From NCBI GenBank assembly GCA_964616755.1, contig CAZTSI010000057.1, positions 1 through 18,881 of the forward strand: DNA of 18,881 nt, in the 5' to 3' direction. This DNA comes from CAYNFR01 sp964616755 (GTDB lineage Bacteria > Bacteroidota > Bacteroidia > Chitinophagales > Saprospiraceae). How positions within the stretch are numbered: the stretch's first letter is position 1; each line of letters begins with the position of its first letter. Below, in pieces: positions 1 through 7,037 of the stretch. The notes under the pieces were generated by a model that was not told where the DNA came from, ran no database searches, and saw only the letters and a list, made by a program, of their open reading frames with translations. Position numbers and translations under genes: made by a program.

Positions 1-57
1 TAGAGCGACGGTCTCCAAAACCGTAGGCTGCGGGTTCGATTCCTGTCTCCCCTGCCA
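1..57 (+). tRNA. trnW: tRNA-Trp (CCA anticodon), 5' end cut off by the window
   Basis: The 3' three quarters of a tRNA. The anticodon stem ACGGT (8-12) pairs with ACCGT (20-24) around the loop CTCCAAA, which puts anticodon CCA at 15-17 and so decodes UGG (Trp). The T-arm has the TTCGATT loop (35-41), and a genome-encoded CCA ends the molecule at 55-57. Counting back from the anticodon, about 19 bases of the 5' end (acceptor strand and most of the D-arm) lie before the window. In many bacteria tRNA-Trp sits between tuf and secE, and its place 46 bases before secE fits that order. Confidence 0.95.
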
Positions 58-103
58 TTTTGGTGATTCGTCCCCAATTATTTAACACGTGTTTCTTAAA
101 GTT

Positions 104-298
104 ATGGAAAGTATATCATTATATATTAAAGAGAGTTACAACGAGTTGCTTCACAAGGTGACTTGGCCATCTCTTCCAAACTTGTTAAGCAGTACGACGC
201 TTGTCCTAGTGGCTTCGGCCATAATCGCTGCGATCATTTTCTTTTTTGATGTGATTGCTAAGAATGTATTGGAGACCATCTATACACTAGGCGCATAA
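104..298 (+). CDS. secE: Protein translocase subunit SecE
   Basis: SecE is the small essential subunit that clamps SecY in the inner-membrane SecYEG channel. The product is 64 aa, typical of the short single-span SecE of Bacteroidota. The N-terminal amphipathic part carries the family signature KVTWPS (about residues 18-23), followed by one hydrophobic span (about 32-53, LVLVASAIIAAIIFFF). I chose the ATG at 104, which gives an MESISLY start. A GTG at 89 in the same frame would add five residues (MFLKV) with no family support. The gene lies between tRNA-Trp and nusG, its usual neighbours, and is probably cotranscribed with nusG, whose start is 10 bases after the secE stop. Confidence 0.95.
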   Translation: MESISLYIKESYNELLHKVTWPSLPNLLSSTTLVLVASAIIAAIIFFFDVIAKNVLETIYTLGA

Positions 299-308
299 AT
301 ATATAGTG

Positions 309-857
309 ATGTCCGAAAATAAACGGTGGTATTCATTACGCGTTGTCAGCGGTAAAGAAAGGAAGATCAAAGAACGAATCGAACTAGAAGTAGAGAGATC
401 GAATTGGTCGGATGTCATAACCCAAGTCTTAGTACCCTCTGAGAAGGTGTACAAAATCCGCAACGGAAAGAAAGTCATACTCGAGCGAAATATTTTACCT
501 GGTTATATACTCATCGAGGCGGATTCAGAACGTTTTAGTGTGGAAATGATTCAAGGAATTGCCAATACTCCTAATGTTATTCACTTCTTAGGACGAGATA
601 GCCCAATTCCGATGCAAGAGTCGGAAGCCAATCGGATGCTAGGCAAAGTAGACGAGTCTCAAGAAATGGGTGAATCAATGATTGAACCATTCTTAGTAGG
701 CGAGTCAGTAAAAATAGTCGACGGACCTTTCAATGATTTTGTTGGGGACATCAAAGAAATAAACGAAGAAAAGAAAAAATTAAAAGTCATAGTCAAAATA
801 TTCGGTCGAGGTACTGAGGTTGAACTAAACTTCATGCAAGTCGAAAAACAAAATTAA
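309..857 (+). CDS. nusG: Transcription termination/antitermination protein NusG
   Basis: NusG binds the RNA polymerase clamp, suppresses pausing, and couples polymerase to Rho or the ribosome. The 182-aa product has the NGN domain at the N-terminus (RWYSLRVVSGKE at the start and the conserved LPGYILIEAD strand near residue 64). A KOW domain occupies about residues 128-182, with the loop VKIVDGPFNDFVGDI typical of NusG. Length is normal for the family. A GTG at 306 directly precedes the ATG at 309; I prefer the ATG (MSENKRWY). The stop is only two bases before the rplK start, so the two genes are translated from one transcript. Confidence 0.96.
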   Translation: MSENKRWYSLRVVSGKERKIKERIELEVERSNWSDVITQVLVPSEKVYKIRNGKKVILERNILPGYILIEADSERFSVEMIQGIANTPNVIHFLGRDSPIPMQESEANRMLGKVDESQEMGESMIEPFLVGESVKIVDGPFNDFVGDIKEINEEKKKLKVIVKIFGRGTEVELNFMQVEKQN

Positions 858-859
858 TC

Positions 860-1321
860 ATGGCCAAGGTAATAGAAACATTTATTAAGCTTCAAGTTAA
901 GGGTGGACAAGCAAATCCAGCGCCACCCGTTGGACCAGCTTTAGGTTCTAAGGGCGTTAACATCATGGAATTTTGCAAGCGTTTCAATGCACGTACGCAA
1001 GATTCCCCAGGCAAATTGCTACCTGTAGTAATTACGGTGTACAAAGATAAGTCTTTCGAATTCGAGATTAAGACTCCACCAGCACCTATCCAGTTGCTCG
1101 AAGCAGTAAAATTGAAGTCGGGATCTCCAGAGCCTAACCGAAAAAAAGTAGGTTCAGTAACTTGGGATCAAATAAAAGAGATTGCTGAAAACAAGATGCC
1201 TGATTTAAACGCCTTTACGTTGGAGTCTGCTATGAAAATGGTAGCCGGCACAGCGAGAAGCATGGGCATAACAGTGTCGGGTACACCACCTTGGGGAGCC
1301 AAAGTAGAAGCCGAAGCATAA
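860..1321 (+). CDS. rplK: 50S ribosomal protein L11
   Basis: L11 forms the base of the L7/L12 stalk with L10 and binds the GTPase-associated region of 23S rRNA. The 153-aa product has the proline-rich N-terminal signature GGQANPAPPVGPALG (residues 15-29) and the conserved GVNIMEFCKRFN. The C-terminal RNA-binding domain ends in the family pattern ARSMGI. It is some 6-10 residues longer than the common 141-147 aa because of a C-terminal extension (PPWGAKVEAEA), which seems ordinary for this lineage. A 61-base spacer separates it from rplA; I see no convincing promoter or hairpin in that spacer. Confidence 0.97.
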   Translation: MAKVIETFIKLQVKGGQANPAPPVGPALGSKGVNIMEFCKRFNARTQDSPGKLLPVVITVYKDKSFEFEIKTPPAPIQLLEAVKLKSGSPEPNRKKVGSVTWDQIKEIAENKMPDLNAFTLESAMKMVAGTARSMGITVSGTPPWGAKVEAEA

Positions 1322-1382
1322 CGTTTATTTTATCATAAAGGGAGCTCTAACAATGAGCGTTTGTACCTTTTAAATTATTCAA

Positions 1383-2078
1383 ATGGCAAAAATTTCAAAA
1401 AAGAGAAAAGCCTTGCTAGAAAAGATCGAACCAAATAAGCAATACGATCTCGCTTCAGCAATGGCCCTAGTCAAAGAAGTAAATACGGCAAAATTCGATG
1501 CTTCTGTTGACATCCATGTGCGTCTTGGTGTTGATCCCAAAAAACCTGATCAGGCACTAAGAGGTACCGTCACCTTACCGAATGGTACAGGTAAAGTAAA
1601 GAAGGTATTAGTGTTGTGTACACCTGACAAAGAGCAAGAAGCTAAAGATGCGGGCGCAGATTATGTTGGTCTTGATGAGTATATCACTAAGATCCAAAAT
1701 GGATGGACAGATATCGATGTCGTGATCGCTGCGCCTAATGTTATGGCTCAATTAGGTCGAGTAGGTCGTATTCTTGGCCCAAGAGGTCTCATGCCTAATC
1801 CAAAGACAGGTACCGTGACACCAAACGTCGGAGCAGCAGTAGAAGAAGTGAAAGGTGGTAAGGTTGCCTTTAGAGTAGATAAATATGGTATTATTCATTC
1901 GAGTATCGGACGTGTAGGATTTTCGGCAGAAAAGCTTACTCAAAATGCTGAGGAGTTATTGGGTACATTGATTAAAATGAAGCCCTCGTCCTCAAAAGGT
2001 CAATATATTAAGTCTGTCAACGTGGCAAGCTCAATGAGCCCAGGTATTAGTGTTGATGCAAAAAGTTTTAAAGCCTAA
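1383..2078 (+). CDS. rplA: 50S ribosomal protein L1
   Basis: L1 binds 23S rRNA at the mobile L1 stalk that helps release E-site tRNA, and in many bacteria it also represses its own operon. The 231-aa length is standard. The diagnostic segment GPRGLMPNPKTGTV lies at about residues 132-145, preceded by NVMAQLGRVGRILG. The second half carries GGKVAFRVDKYGIIH and ends SPGISVD. The start codon follows an A/T-rich stretch (AATTATTCAA) without a clear Shine-Dalgarno, usual for Bacteroidota. rplJ begins three bases after the stop. Confidence 0.97.
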   Translation: MAKISKKRKALLEKIEPNKQYDLASAMALVKEVNTAKFDASVDIHVRLGVDPKKPDQALRGTVTLPNGTGKVKKVLVLCTPDKEQEAKDAGADYVGLDEYITKIQNGWTDIDVVIAAPNVMAQLGRVGRILGPRGLMPNPKTGTVTPNVGAAVEEVKGGKVAFRVDKYGIIHSSIGRVGFSAEKLTQNAEELLGTLIKMKPSSSKGQYIKSVNVASSMSPGISVDAKSFKA

Positions 2079-2081
2079 CAA

Positions 2082-2606
2082 ATGAATAAGATAGATAAAA
2101 CATCAGCAATAGCCGAACTTAAGGAGAGATTCGAGGTGAGTGACTTCTTCTATGTTGCGGACTCATCACAGCTTTCTGTCGAGCAAATAAATAAGTTTCG
2201 ACGTCTTTGTTTTCAAAGAGGTATTACTGTAAAGGTTGTCAAGAATAAATTAGCTAAAAAGGCGCTTGAATCCTTCTCGGAGGAGAAAGGTTTTGAGGCT
2301 ATTTTGGAGGTATTTAAGGGCCCTTCAACATTACTATTTGCTGACAACGCAAATTTGCCGGCAAAAGTAATCAAGGAGTTTAGAGAAGCCGGTGACAGAC
2401 CTTTATTGAAAGGTGCATACATCAGTAAAGATGTATTTATAGGTGATGATCAAATAGATACATTGCGCACATTGAAGTCTAAAGAGGATTTGATTGGCGA
2501 TGTATTGTTATTGCTTCAATCACCGATCAAGAATGTATTGGGCTCATTGCAGTCGGGGGGTAATACTATCGGCGGTATTCTAAAGGCCCTCGAAGATAGA
2601 GCATAA
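2082..2606 (+). CDS. rplJ: 50S ribosomal protein L10
   Basis: L10 anchors multiple L7/L12 dimers and with L11 forms the stalk base. The product is 174 aa, normal for the family. The N-terminal globular part contains the rRNA-contacting stretch VKVVKNKLAKKAL (about residues 50-62) and the conserved FKGPSTLLFAD. The C-terminal helix that binds L12 dimers is visible at the end (SPIKNVLGSLQSGG then GGILKALEDRA). With only three bases between rplA and rplJ, there is no room for the structured L10 leader used for autoregulation in some other phyla, so any such control would have to act elsewhere. Confidence 0.96.
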   Translation: MNKIDKTSAIAELKERFEVSDFFYVADSSQLSVEQINKFRRLCFQRGITVKVVKNKLAKKALESFSEEKGFEAILEVFKGPSTLLFADNANLPAKVIKEFREAGDRPLLKGAYISKDVFIGDDQIDTLRTLKSKEDLIGDVLLLLQSPIKNVLGSLQSGGNTIGGILKALEDRA

Positions 2607-2660
2607 ACATGGCTTCCAAGACCACATTATATATTATTAATTACGCGCCATTTTAACTAA

Positions 2661-2679
2661 CGCAAAAAAAAAACAAACA
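2661..2679 (+). promoter_or_regulatory. A-rich translation start region of rplL
   Basis: Directly before the rplL ATG, 10 consecutive adenines (2664-2673) are followed by CAAACA. There is no Shine-Dalgarno. In Bacteroidota, strong starts are known to depend on adenines near -3, -6 and about -12 rather than on a Shine-Dalgarno. This site is an extreme example, and L7/L12 is needed in several copies per ribosome, so a strong start makes sense. That this stretch drives high initiation is inference. Confidence 0.55.
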
Positions 2680-3060
2680 ATGGCTGATTTAAAATCATTA
2701 GCAGATCAATTGGTTAACCTTACCGTTAAAGACGTAAAAGAGTTAGCTGATATTTTAAAAGACGAGTACGGCATCGAGCCAGCAGCAGCTGCAGTAGCAG
2801 TGGCAGCAGGACCAGCCGCAGGAGGTGCAGCACCGGCTGAAGCAGAGCAAACTGAGTTTGATGTAATTCTAAAATCTGCCGGCGCCAACAAACTTCAAGT
2901 AGTAAAAGAAGTCAAGAATATTCTAAACCTCGGATTAAAAGAGGCAAAGGATTTGGTAGACGGAGCACCTGGAGTTTTAAAACAAGGTGTAAGCAAAGAA
3001 GAGGGTGAGTCATTAAAGGCTGTCCTAGTAGGTGTAGGTGCTGAAGTAGAATTGAAATAA
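2680..3060 (+). CDS. rplL: 50S ribosomal protein L7/L12
   Basis: This is the multicopy stalk protein that recruits and activates translational GTPases. The 126-aa product has the N-terminal dimerisation and L10-binding helices (residues 1-33), then a flexible Ala/Pro/Gly-rich hinge (about 35-57). The globular C-terminal domain has the conserved EFDVILKSAGANKLQVVKEV and GLKEAKDLVDGAP segments. Length and domain order are standard. The 73-base gap from rplJ includes the A-rich start region noted separately. A 135-base gap with a strong hairpin follows before rpoB. Confidence 0.98.
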   Translation: MADLKSLADQLVNLTVKDVKELADILKDEYGIEPAAAAVAVAAGPAAGGAAPAEAEQTEFDVILKSAGANKLQVVKEVKNILNLGLKEAKDLVDGAPGVLKQGVSKEEGESLKAVLVGVGAEVELK

Positions 3061-3108
3061 TTCTACAGCGCCGAATGACCGACTACCTGCAAAAATATGC
3101 ATTGGTAT

Positions 3109-3139
3109 GGCTTAGTCAGAAAAGTTTTCTGACTAAGCC
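3109..3139 (+). terminator. Perfect hairpin between rplL and rpoB, probable attenuator or partial terminator
   Basis: Left arm GGCTTAGTCAGAAAA (3109-3123) and right arm TTTTCTGACTAAGCC (3125-3139) are exact reverse complements with one base (G, 3124) between them. In RNA the A4/U4 top would open to give a stem of about 11 pairs with a 9-base loop. An interrupted U-rich tract follows (TTTCGTCGTTTT, 3140-3151), weaker than a full terminator. Its place matches the rplL-rpoB attenuator or RNA-processing site known in other bacteria, where only part of transcription continues into rpoBC. The structure is seen; the function is inferred. Confidence 0.7.
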
Positions 3140-3195
3140 TTTCGTCGTTTTACAAGTGAATAATTGACATTTTTTTAAGTTTAAATCCTGAGTGA

Positions 3196-6100
3196 ATGTC
3201 CAACAACGGTTTAGTCCTTTCGTCAGCCCAAGAAAGAATATCCTTTGGCAAGATAAAATTACCTTCAAGTTATCCGGATCTATTAGAGATTCAACTACAA
3301 GGTTTTCAAGAATTTTTTCAACTTGAAACAACACCTGAGAATAGATCCAATGAAGGATTGTATCGAGTGTTTCAAGAAAACTTCCCTATAACCGATGCGC
3401 GAAATATTTTCGTTCTCGAGTTTTTGGACTACTTCATCGACCCTCCAAGGTATACGATCGAAGAGTGCATGCAAAGGGGATTAACTTATAGTGTTCCATT
3501 AAAGGCTAAGTTGAGACTGTCTTGTAATGATGAAGAACACGTAGATTTTCAAACAATTGTTCAGGACGTATTTTTGGGTAATATTCCCTATATGACGCCC
3601 AAAGGGACCTTCGTGGTCAATGGCGCGGAGAGAGTAATTGTATCTCAATTGCACCGTTCACCAGGCGTATTCTTTAGCCAGACTTATCACCCGAATGGGA
3701 CGAAAATTTACTCTGCCAGAGTAATTCCTTTCAAAGGGGCTTGGATGGAGTTTGCCACGGATATCAACAACGTGATGTACACCTACATTGACCGTAAAAA
3801 GAAGTTTCCAGTAACGACACTGTTACGTTCTATTGGTTATGATTCTGATAAAGATATCTTAAATCTCTTTGGTTTATCCGAAGAGATCAAAGTGACCAAA
3901 ACATCGCTTAAAACATCTGTAGGCAGAAAACTCGCAGCTAGGGTTCTTAGAAAATGGACTGAAGATTTCGTTGATGAAGATACTGGCGAAGTAGTAACAA
4001 TAGAGCGAAATGAAATCATCCTTGAGCGCGATGTCGTTCTTGATGAAGAGAATATCAAATTGATAGGTGATGCCAATGTAGACACGATCATTCTTCAAAA
4101 AGAAGATATCGAAGAAGATCATAGTATTATCTATAATACATTACAAAAAGACCCGTCGAGCTCCGAAATCGAGGCAGTTCAGCACATTTATAGACAACTT
4201 CGTGGTACAGATCCACCGGATGAAGAAACCGCTCGAGGTATTATCGATAAATTATTCTTCTCAGATAAGCGATATAACTTAGGGGAAGTAGGCCGGTACA
4301 AAATAAATAGAAAGCTTAATGTAGCTATACCAGATGATCTCTTAGTACTGACGAAAGAGGACATATTGAGCATTGTAAAATACTTGGTATCCTTAGTCAA
4401 CTCTAAGGCAGAATTAGACGACATCGACCATTTGAGCAATCGTCGCGTACGAACCGTGGGCGAGCAGCTATATGCGCAATTTGGAGTAGGTCTTGCTAGG
4501 ATGGCTCGGACCATCAGAGAAAGAATGAACGTAAGAGACAATGAAGTATTTACGCCTATTGATTTGATCAATGCGCGTACCCTGTCCTCCGTAATTAATT
4601 CATTTTTTGGTACATCACAGCTTTCGCAGTTCCTCGATCAGACGAATCCATTGTCGGAGATTACGCACAAAAGAAGAATTTCAGCACTCGGGCCAGGCGG
4701 TCTTTCAAGAGAACGAGCAGGGTTTGAAGTAAGAGACGTTCATTACTCCCACTATGGGCGCTTGTGTACGATAGAGACTCCCGAAGGCCCGAATATCGGT
4801 TTGATTTCGACGCTGTGTGTTCACGCAAAAGTGAATAAAATGGGATTCTTAGAGACACCTTACCGAGCGGTTCTTGATGGTAGAGTTGTCGTGGAGGGTG
4901 AAGTTCAATTCTTGTCTGCTGAAGGAGAAGATAATATGAAGATAGCCCAGGCAAATGCTATCATTGATGAGAAGGGTGCGTTTATATCAGATCGCGTGAA
5001 ATGCCGAGAACACGGCGATTTTCCTGTCTTAACGCCAGATGAAATTGAGTTTATGGACGTTGCCCCAAACCAAATTGTTGGGGTTTCGGCTTCTTTGATT
5101 CCGTTTTTGGAGAATGATGATGCCAACAGAGCACTTATGGGCTCTAACATGCAACGTCAGGCAGTACCATTGGTGCGACCAACTTCTCCAATAGTTGGAA
5201 CAGGTATCGAGGCAAAAGTGGCGCAAGATTCACGAATGTTGATTAATGCAGAAGGTGAAGGGATCGTCGAATATGTGGATGCTAATGAAATAGTTATCCG
5301 ATATGACCGAAGCGAAGAAGAAGACTTGATTAGCTTTGACAGTAATGTCAAAACCTACGAATTAATCAAATTTCAACGTACCAACCAAGGTACATGTATT
5401 AACTTAAAGCCCATTGTAAAACGAGGCGATAGAGTGCACAAGGGAAGTTTGTTGTGTGATGGTTATGCCACAGAAAAGGGTGAATTGGCTCTCGGTCAGA
5501 ATCTTAAAGTGGCCTTCATGCCTTGGAAAGGGTATAATTTTGAAGATGCCATAGTGATCTCTGAAAGAGTTATAAAAGAAGATATCTTTACTTCATTGCA
5601 TATAGAAAGCTTTGAATTGGATGTTCGTGATACCAAATTGGGCGAAGAAGAATTGACCAATGATATTCCGAATGTTAGTGAAGATGGCACAAAGGACCTT
5701 GACGAGAATGGTATCATACGCACGGGTGCTTGGGTAAAAGAAGGTGATATATTGATAGGTAAGATCACTCCAAAGGGCGAGTCTGATCCAACTCCAGAAG
5801 AAAAACTCTTGCGCGCCATTTTCGGTGATAAGGCAGGGGATGTAAAAGATGCTTCGCTCAAGGCAAAGCCGTCTACTTCAGGTGTTATTATTGATAAGCA
5901 GTTGTTTGCCAGAGCTAAAAAGGATAAATACCAGAAGGTTCAAGAAAAGGAGTTGCTACAACGTCTTGAAGATCGTCACATGGTGTCGCTCAATGAGCTT
6001 AAGACTATCTTGATAGATAAGTTAATGGCTCTATTAAAGAACAAATCTTCTCAAGGAGTTCGCAACATTTACAATGAAGAATTAGTCCCTAAAGGCACTA

Positions 6101-7017
6101 AATTTAATATCAAGATTCTTAAGGATCTTGATTATTCGCAAGTAGATTATACTAACTGGACAGGTGAAGATCCTACCAACAAAGCCGTTGCGCGACTTTT
6201 ACACAACTATAGCATTAAAGTAAATAATGAGATAGGCAGATACAAGCGTGAAAAATTCAATATTAGCATTGGAGACGAATTGCCAGCTGGTGTTCTCAAA
6301 CTTGCGAAAGTGTATATGGCTAAAAAACGCAAGCTAAAAGTCGGTGACAAGTTGGCAGGCCGTCATGGAAACAAGGGTATTGTTGCCATGATCGTGCGAG
6401 AGGAAGATATGCCTTTCTTAGAAGACGGGACTCCCGTAGACATTGTTCTTAACCCACTAGGTGTACCTTCGAGGATGAATATCGGACAGATATTTGAGAC
6501 AGTTCTCGGTTGGGCTGGCGAGAAAATGAATGTGCGATTTGCCACTCCGATTTTTGATGGTGCATCTATCGATGAAATTGGTGAATATGTTACTAAGGCA
6601 GGTCTACCTGAATTAGGCCAGACGTACCTCTATGATGGCGAAACAGGTGATCGTTTTCATCAGCAAGCAACAGTCGGTATCATCTATATGATTAAGTTGT
6701 CACATATGGTGGATGATAAAATGCACGCACGATCTATCGGGCCATATTCACTTATTACACAACAGCCGTTAGGTGGTAAAGCTCAGTTTGGAGGTCAACG
6801 TTTTGGTGAAATGGAGGTATGGGCGCTTGAGGCATTTGGTGCTGCCAATATCCTTCGTGAATTACTCACGATAAAGTCCGATGACATTGTTGGCCGTGCA
6901 AAAGCCTATGAGGCGATTGTAAAAGGAGAAAATATTCCGGAACCAAATATACCGGAGTCATTTAATGTACTGGTGCATGAATTAAGAGGATTAGCTCTTG
7001 ATGTGAAATTTGACTAA
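3196..7017 (+). CDS. rpoB: DNA-directed RNA polymerase subunit beta
   Basis: This is the beta subunit, forming one side of the active-site cleft and the rifampicin pocket. The product is 1273 aa, usual for Bacteroidota. The rifampicin region (about residues 474-497, SQLSQF then LSEITHKRRISAL) has wild-type residues at the classical resistance positions: D481, H491 and S496 correspond to E. coli D516, H526 and S531. Further on are GRERAG-like SRERAGFEVRD, the ETPEGPNIGLI motif, and the catalytic-core segment GDKLAGRHGNKG (about 1050-1061). The C-terminus has GGQRFGEMEVWALEAFGAA and NVLVHELRGLALDV, which contact beta'. The gene is intact. It is followed after 20 bases by rpoC. Confidence 0.98.
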   Translation: MSNNGLVLSSAQERISFGKIKLPSSYPDLLEIQLQGFQEFFQLETTPENRSNEGLYRVFQENFPITDARNIFVLEFLDYFIDPPRYTIEECMQRGLTYSVPLKAKLRLSCNDEEHVDFQTIVQDVFLGNIPYMTPKGTFVVNGAERVIVSQLHRSPGVFFSQTYHPNGTKIYSARVIPFKGAWMEFATDINNVMYTYIDRKKKFPVTTLLRSIGYDSDKDILNLFGLSEEIKVTKTSLKTSVGRKLAARVLRKWTEDFVDEDTGEVVTIERNEIILERDVVLDEENIKLIGDANVDTIILQKEDIEEDHSIIYNTLQKDPSSSEIEAVQHIYRQLRGTDPPDEETARGIIDKLFFSDKRYNLGEVGRYKINRKLNVAIPDDLLVLTKEDILSIVKYLVSLVNSKAELDDIDHLSNRRVRTVGEQLYAQFGVGLARMARTIRERMNVRDNEVFTPIDLINARTLSSVINSFFGTSQLSQFLDQTNPLSEITHKRRISALGPGGLSRERAGFEVRDVHYSHYGRLCTIETPEGPNIGLISTLCVHAKVNKMGFLETPYRAVLDGRVVVEGEVQFLSAEGEDNMKIAQANAIIDEKGAFISDRVKCREHGDFPVLTPDEIEFMDVAPNQIVGVSASLIPFLENDDANRALMGSNMQRQAVPLVRPTSPIVGTGIEAKVAQDSRMLINAEGEGIVEYVDANEIVIRYDRSEEEDLISFDSNVKTYELIKFQRTNQGTCINLKPIVKRGDRVHKGSLLCDGYATEKGELALGQNLKVAFMPWKGYNFEDAIVISERVIKEDIFTSLHIESFELDVRDTKLGEEELTNDIPNVSEDGTKDLDENGIIRTGAWVKEGDILIGKITPKGESDPTPEEKLLRAIFGDKAGDVKDASLKAKPSTSGVIIDKQLFARAKKDKYQKVQEKELLQRLEDRHMVSLNELKTILIDKLMALLKNKSSQGVRNIYNEELVPKGTKFNIKILKDLDYSQVDYTNWTGEDPTNKAVARLLHNYSIKVNNEIGRYKREKFNISIGDELPAGVLKLAKVYMAKKRKLKVGDKLAGRHGNKGIVAMIVREEDMPFLEDGTPVDIVLNPLGVPSRMNIGQIFETVLGWAGEKMNVRFATPIFDGASIDEIGEYVTKAGLPELGQTYLYDGETGDRFHQQATVGIIYMIKLSHMVDDKMHARSIGPYSLITQQPLGGKAQFGGQRFGEMEVWALEAFGAANILRELLTIKSDDIVGRAKAYEAIVKGENIPEPNIPESFNVLVHELRGLALDVKFD

Positions 7018-7037
7018 CAAATAAATAAGTCCGATAA

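Noticed and set aside
1322..1382. rplK-rplA spacer as an L1-binding autoregulatory site
   Set aside because: Only weak, short pairings are visible, and the known L1 operator usually lies before rplK. Nothing in the sequence supports a specific call.
2607..2660. ATGGC/GCCAT pairing in the rplJ-rplL spacer as a hairpin
   Set aside because: The arms are only five bases and about 35 bases apart, too weak in an AT-rich region.
3164..3183. Possible promoter before rpoB: TTGACA (3164-3169) and TAAGTTTA (3176-3183)
   Set aside because: The two boxes are only six bases apart, TAAGTTTA misses the final G of the Bacteroidota -7 element, and transcription would begin almost at the start codon.
4188..4571. 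Long open frame on the minus strand inside rpoB (about 127 codons)
   Set aside because: It lies antisense to strongly conserved beta-subunit sequence, has no family resemblance and no start context; a coding shadow. The other antisense frames inside rpoB, rpoC and the secreted genes were rejected for the same reason.
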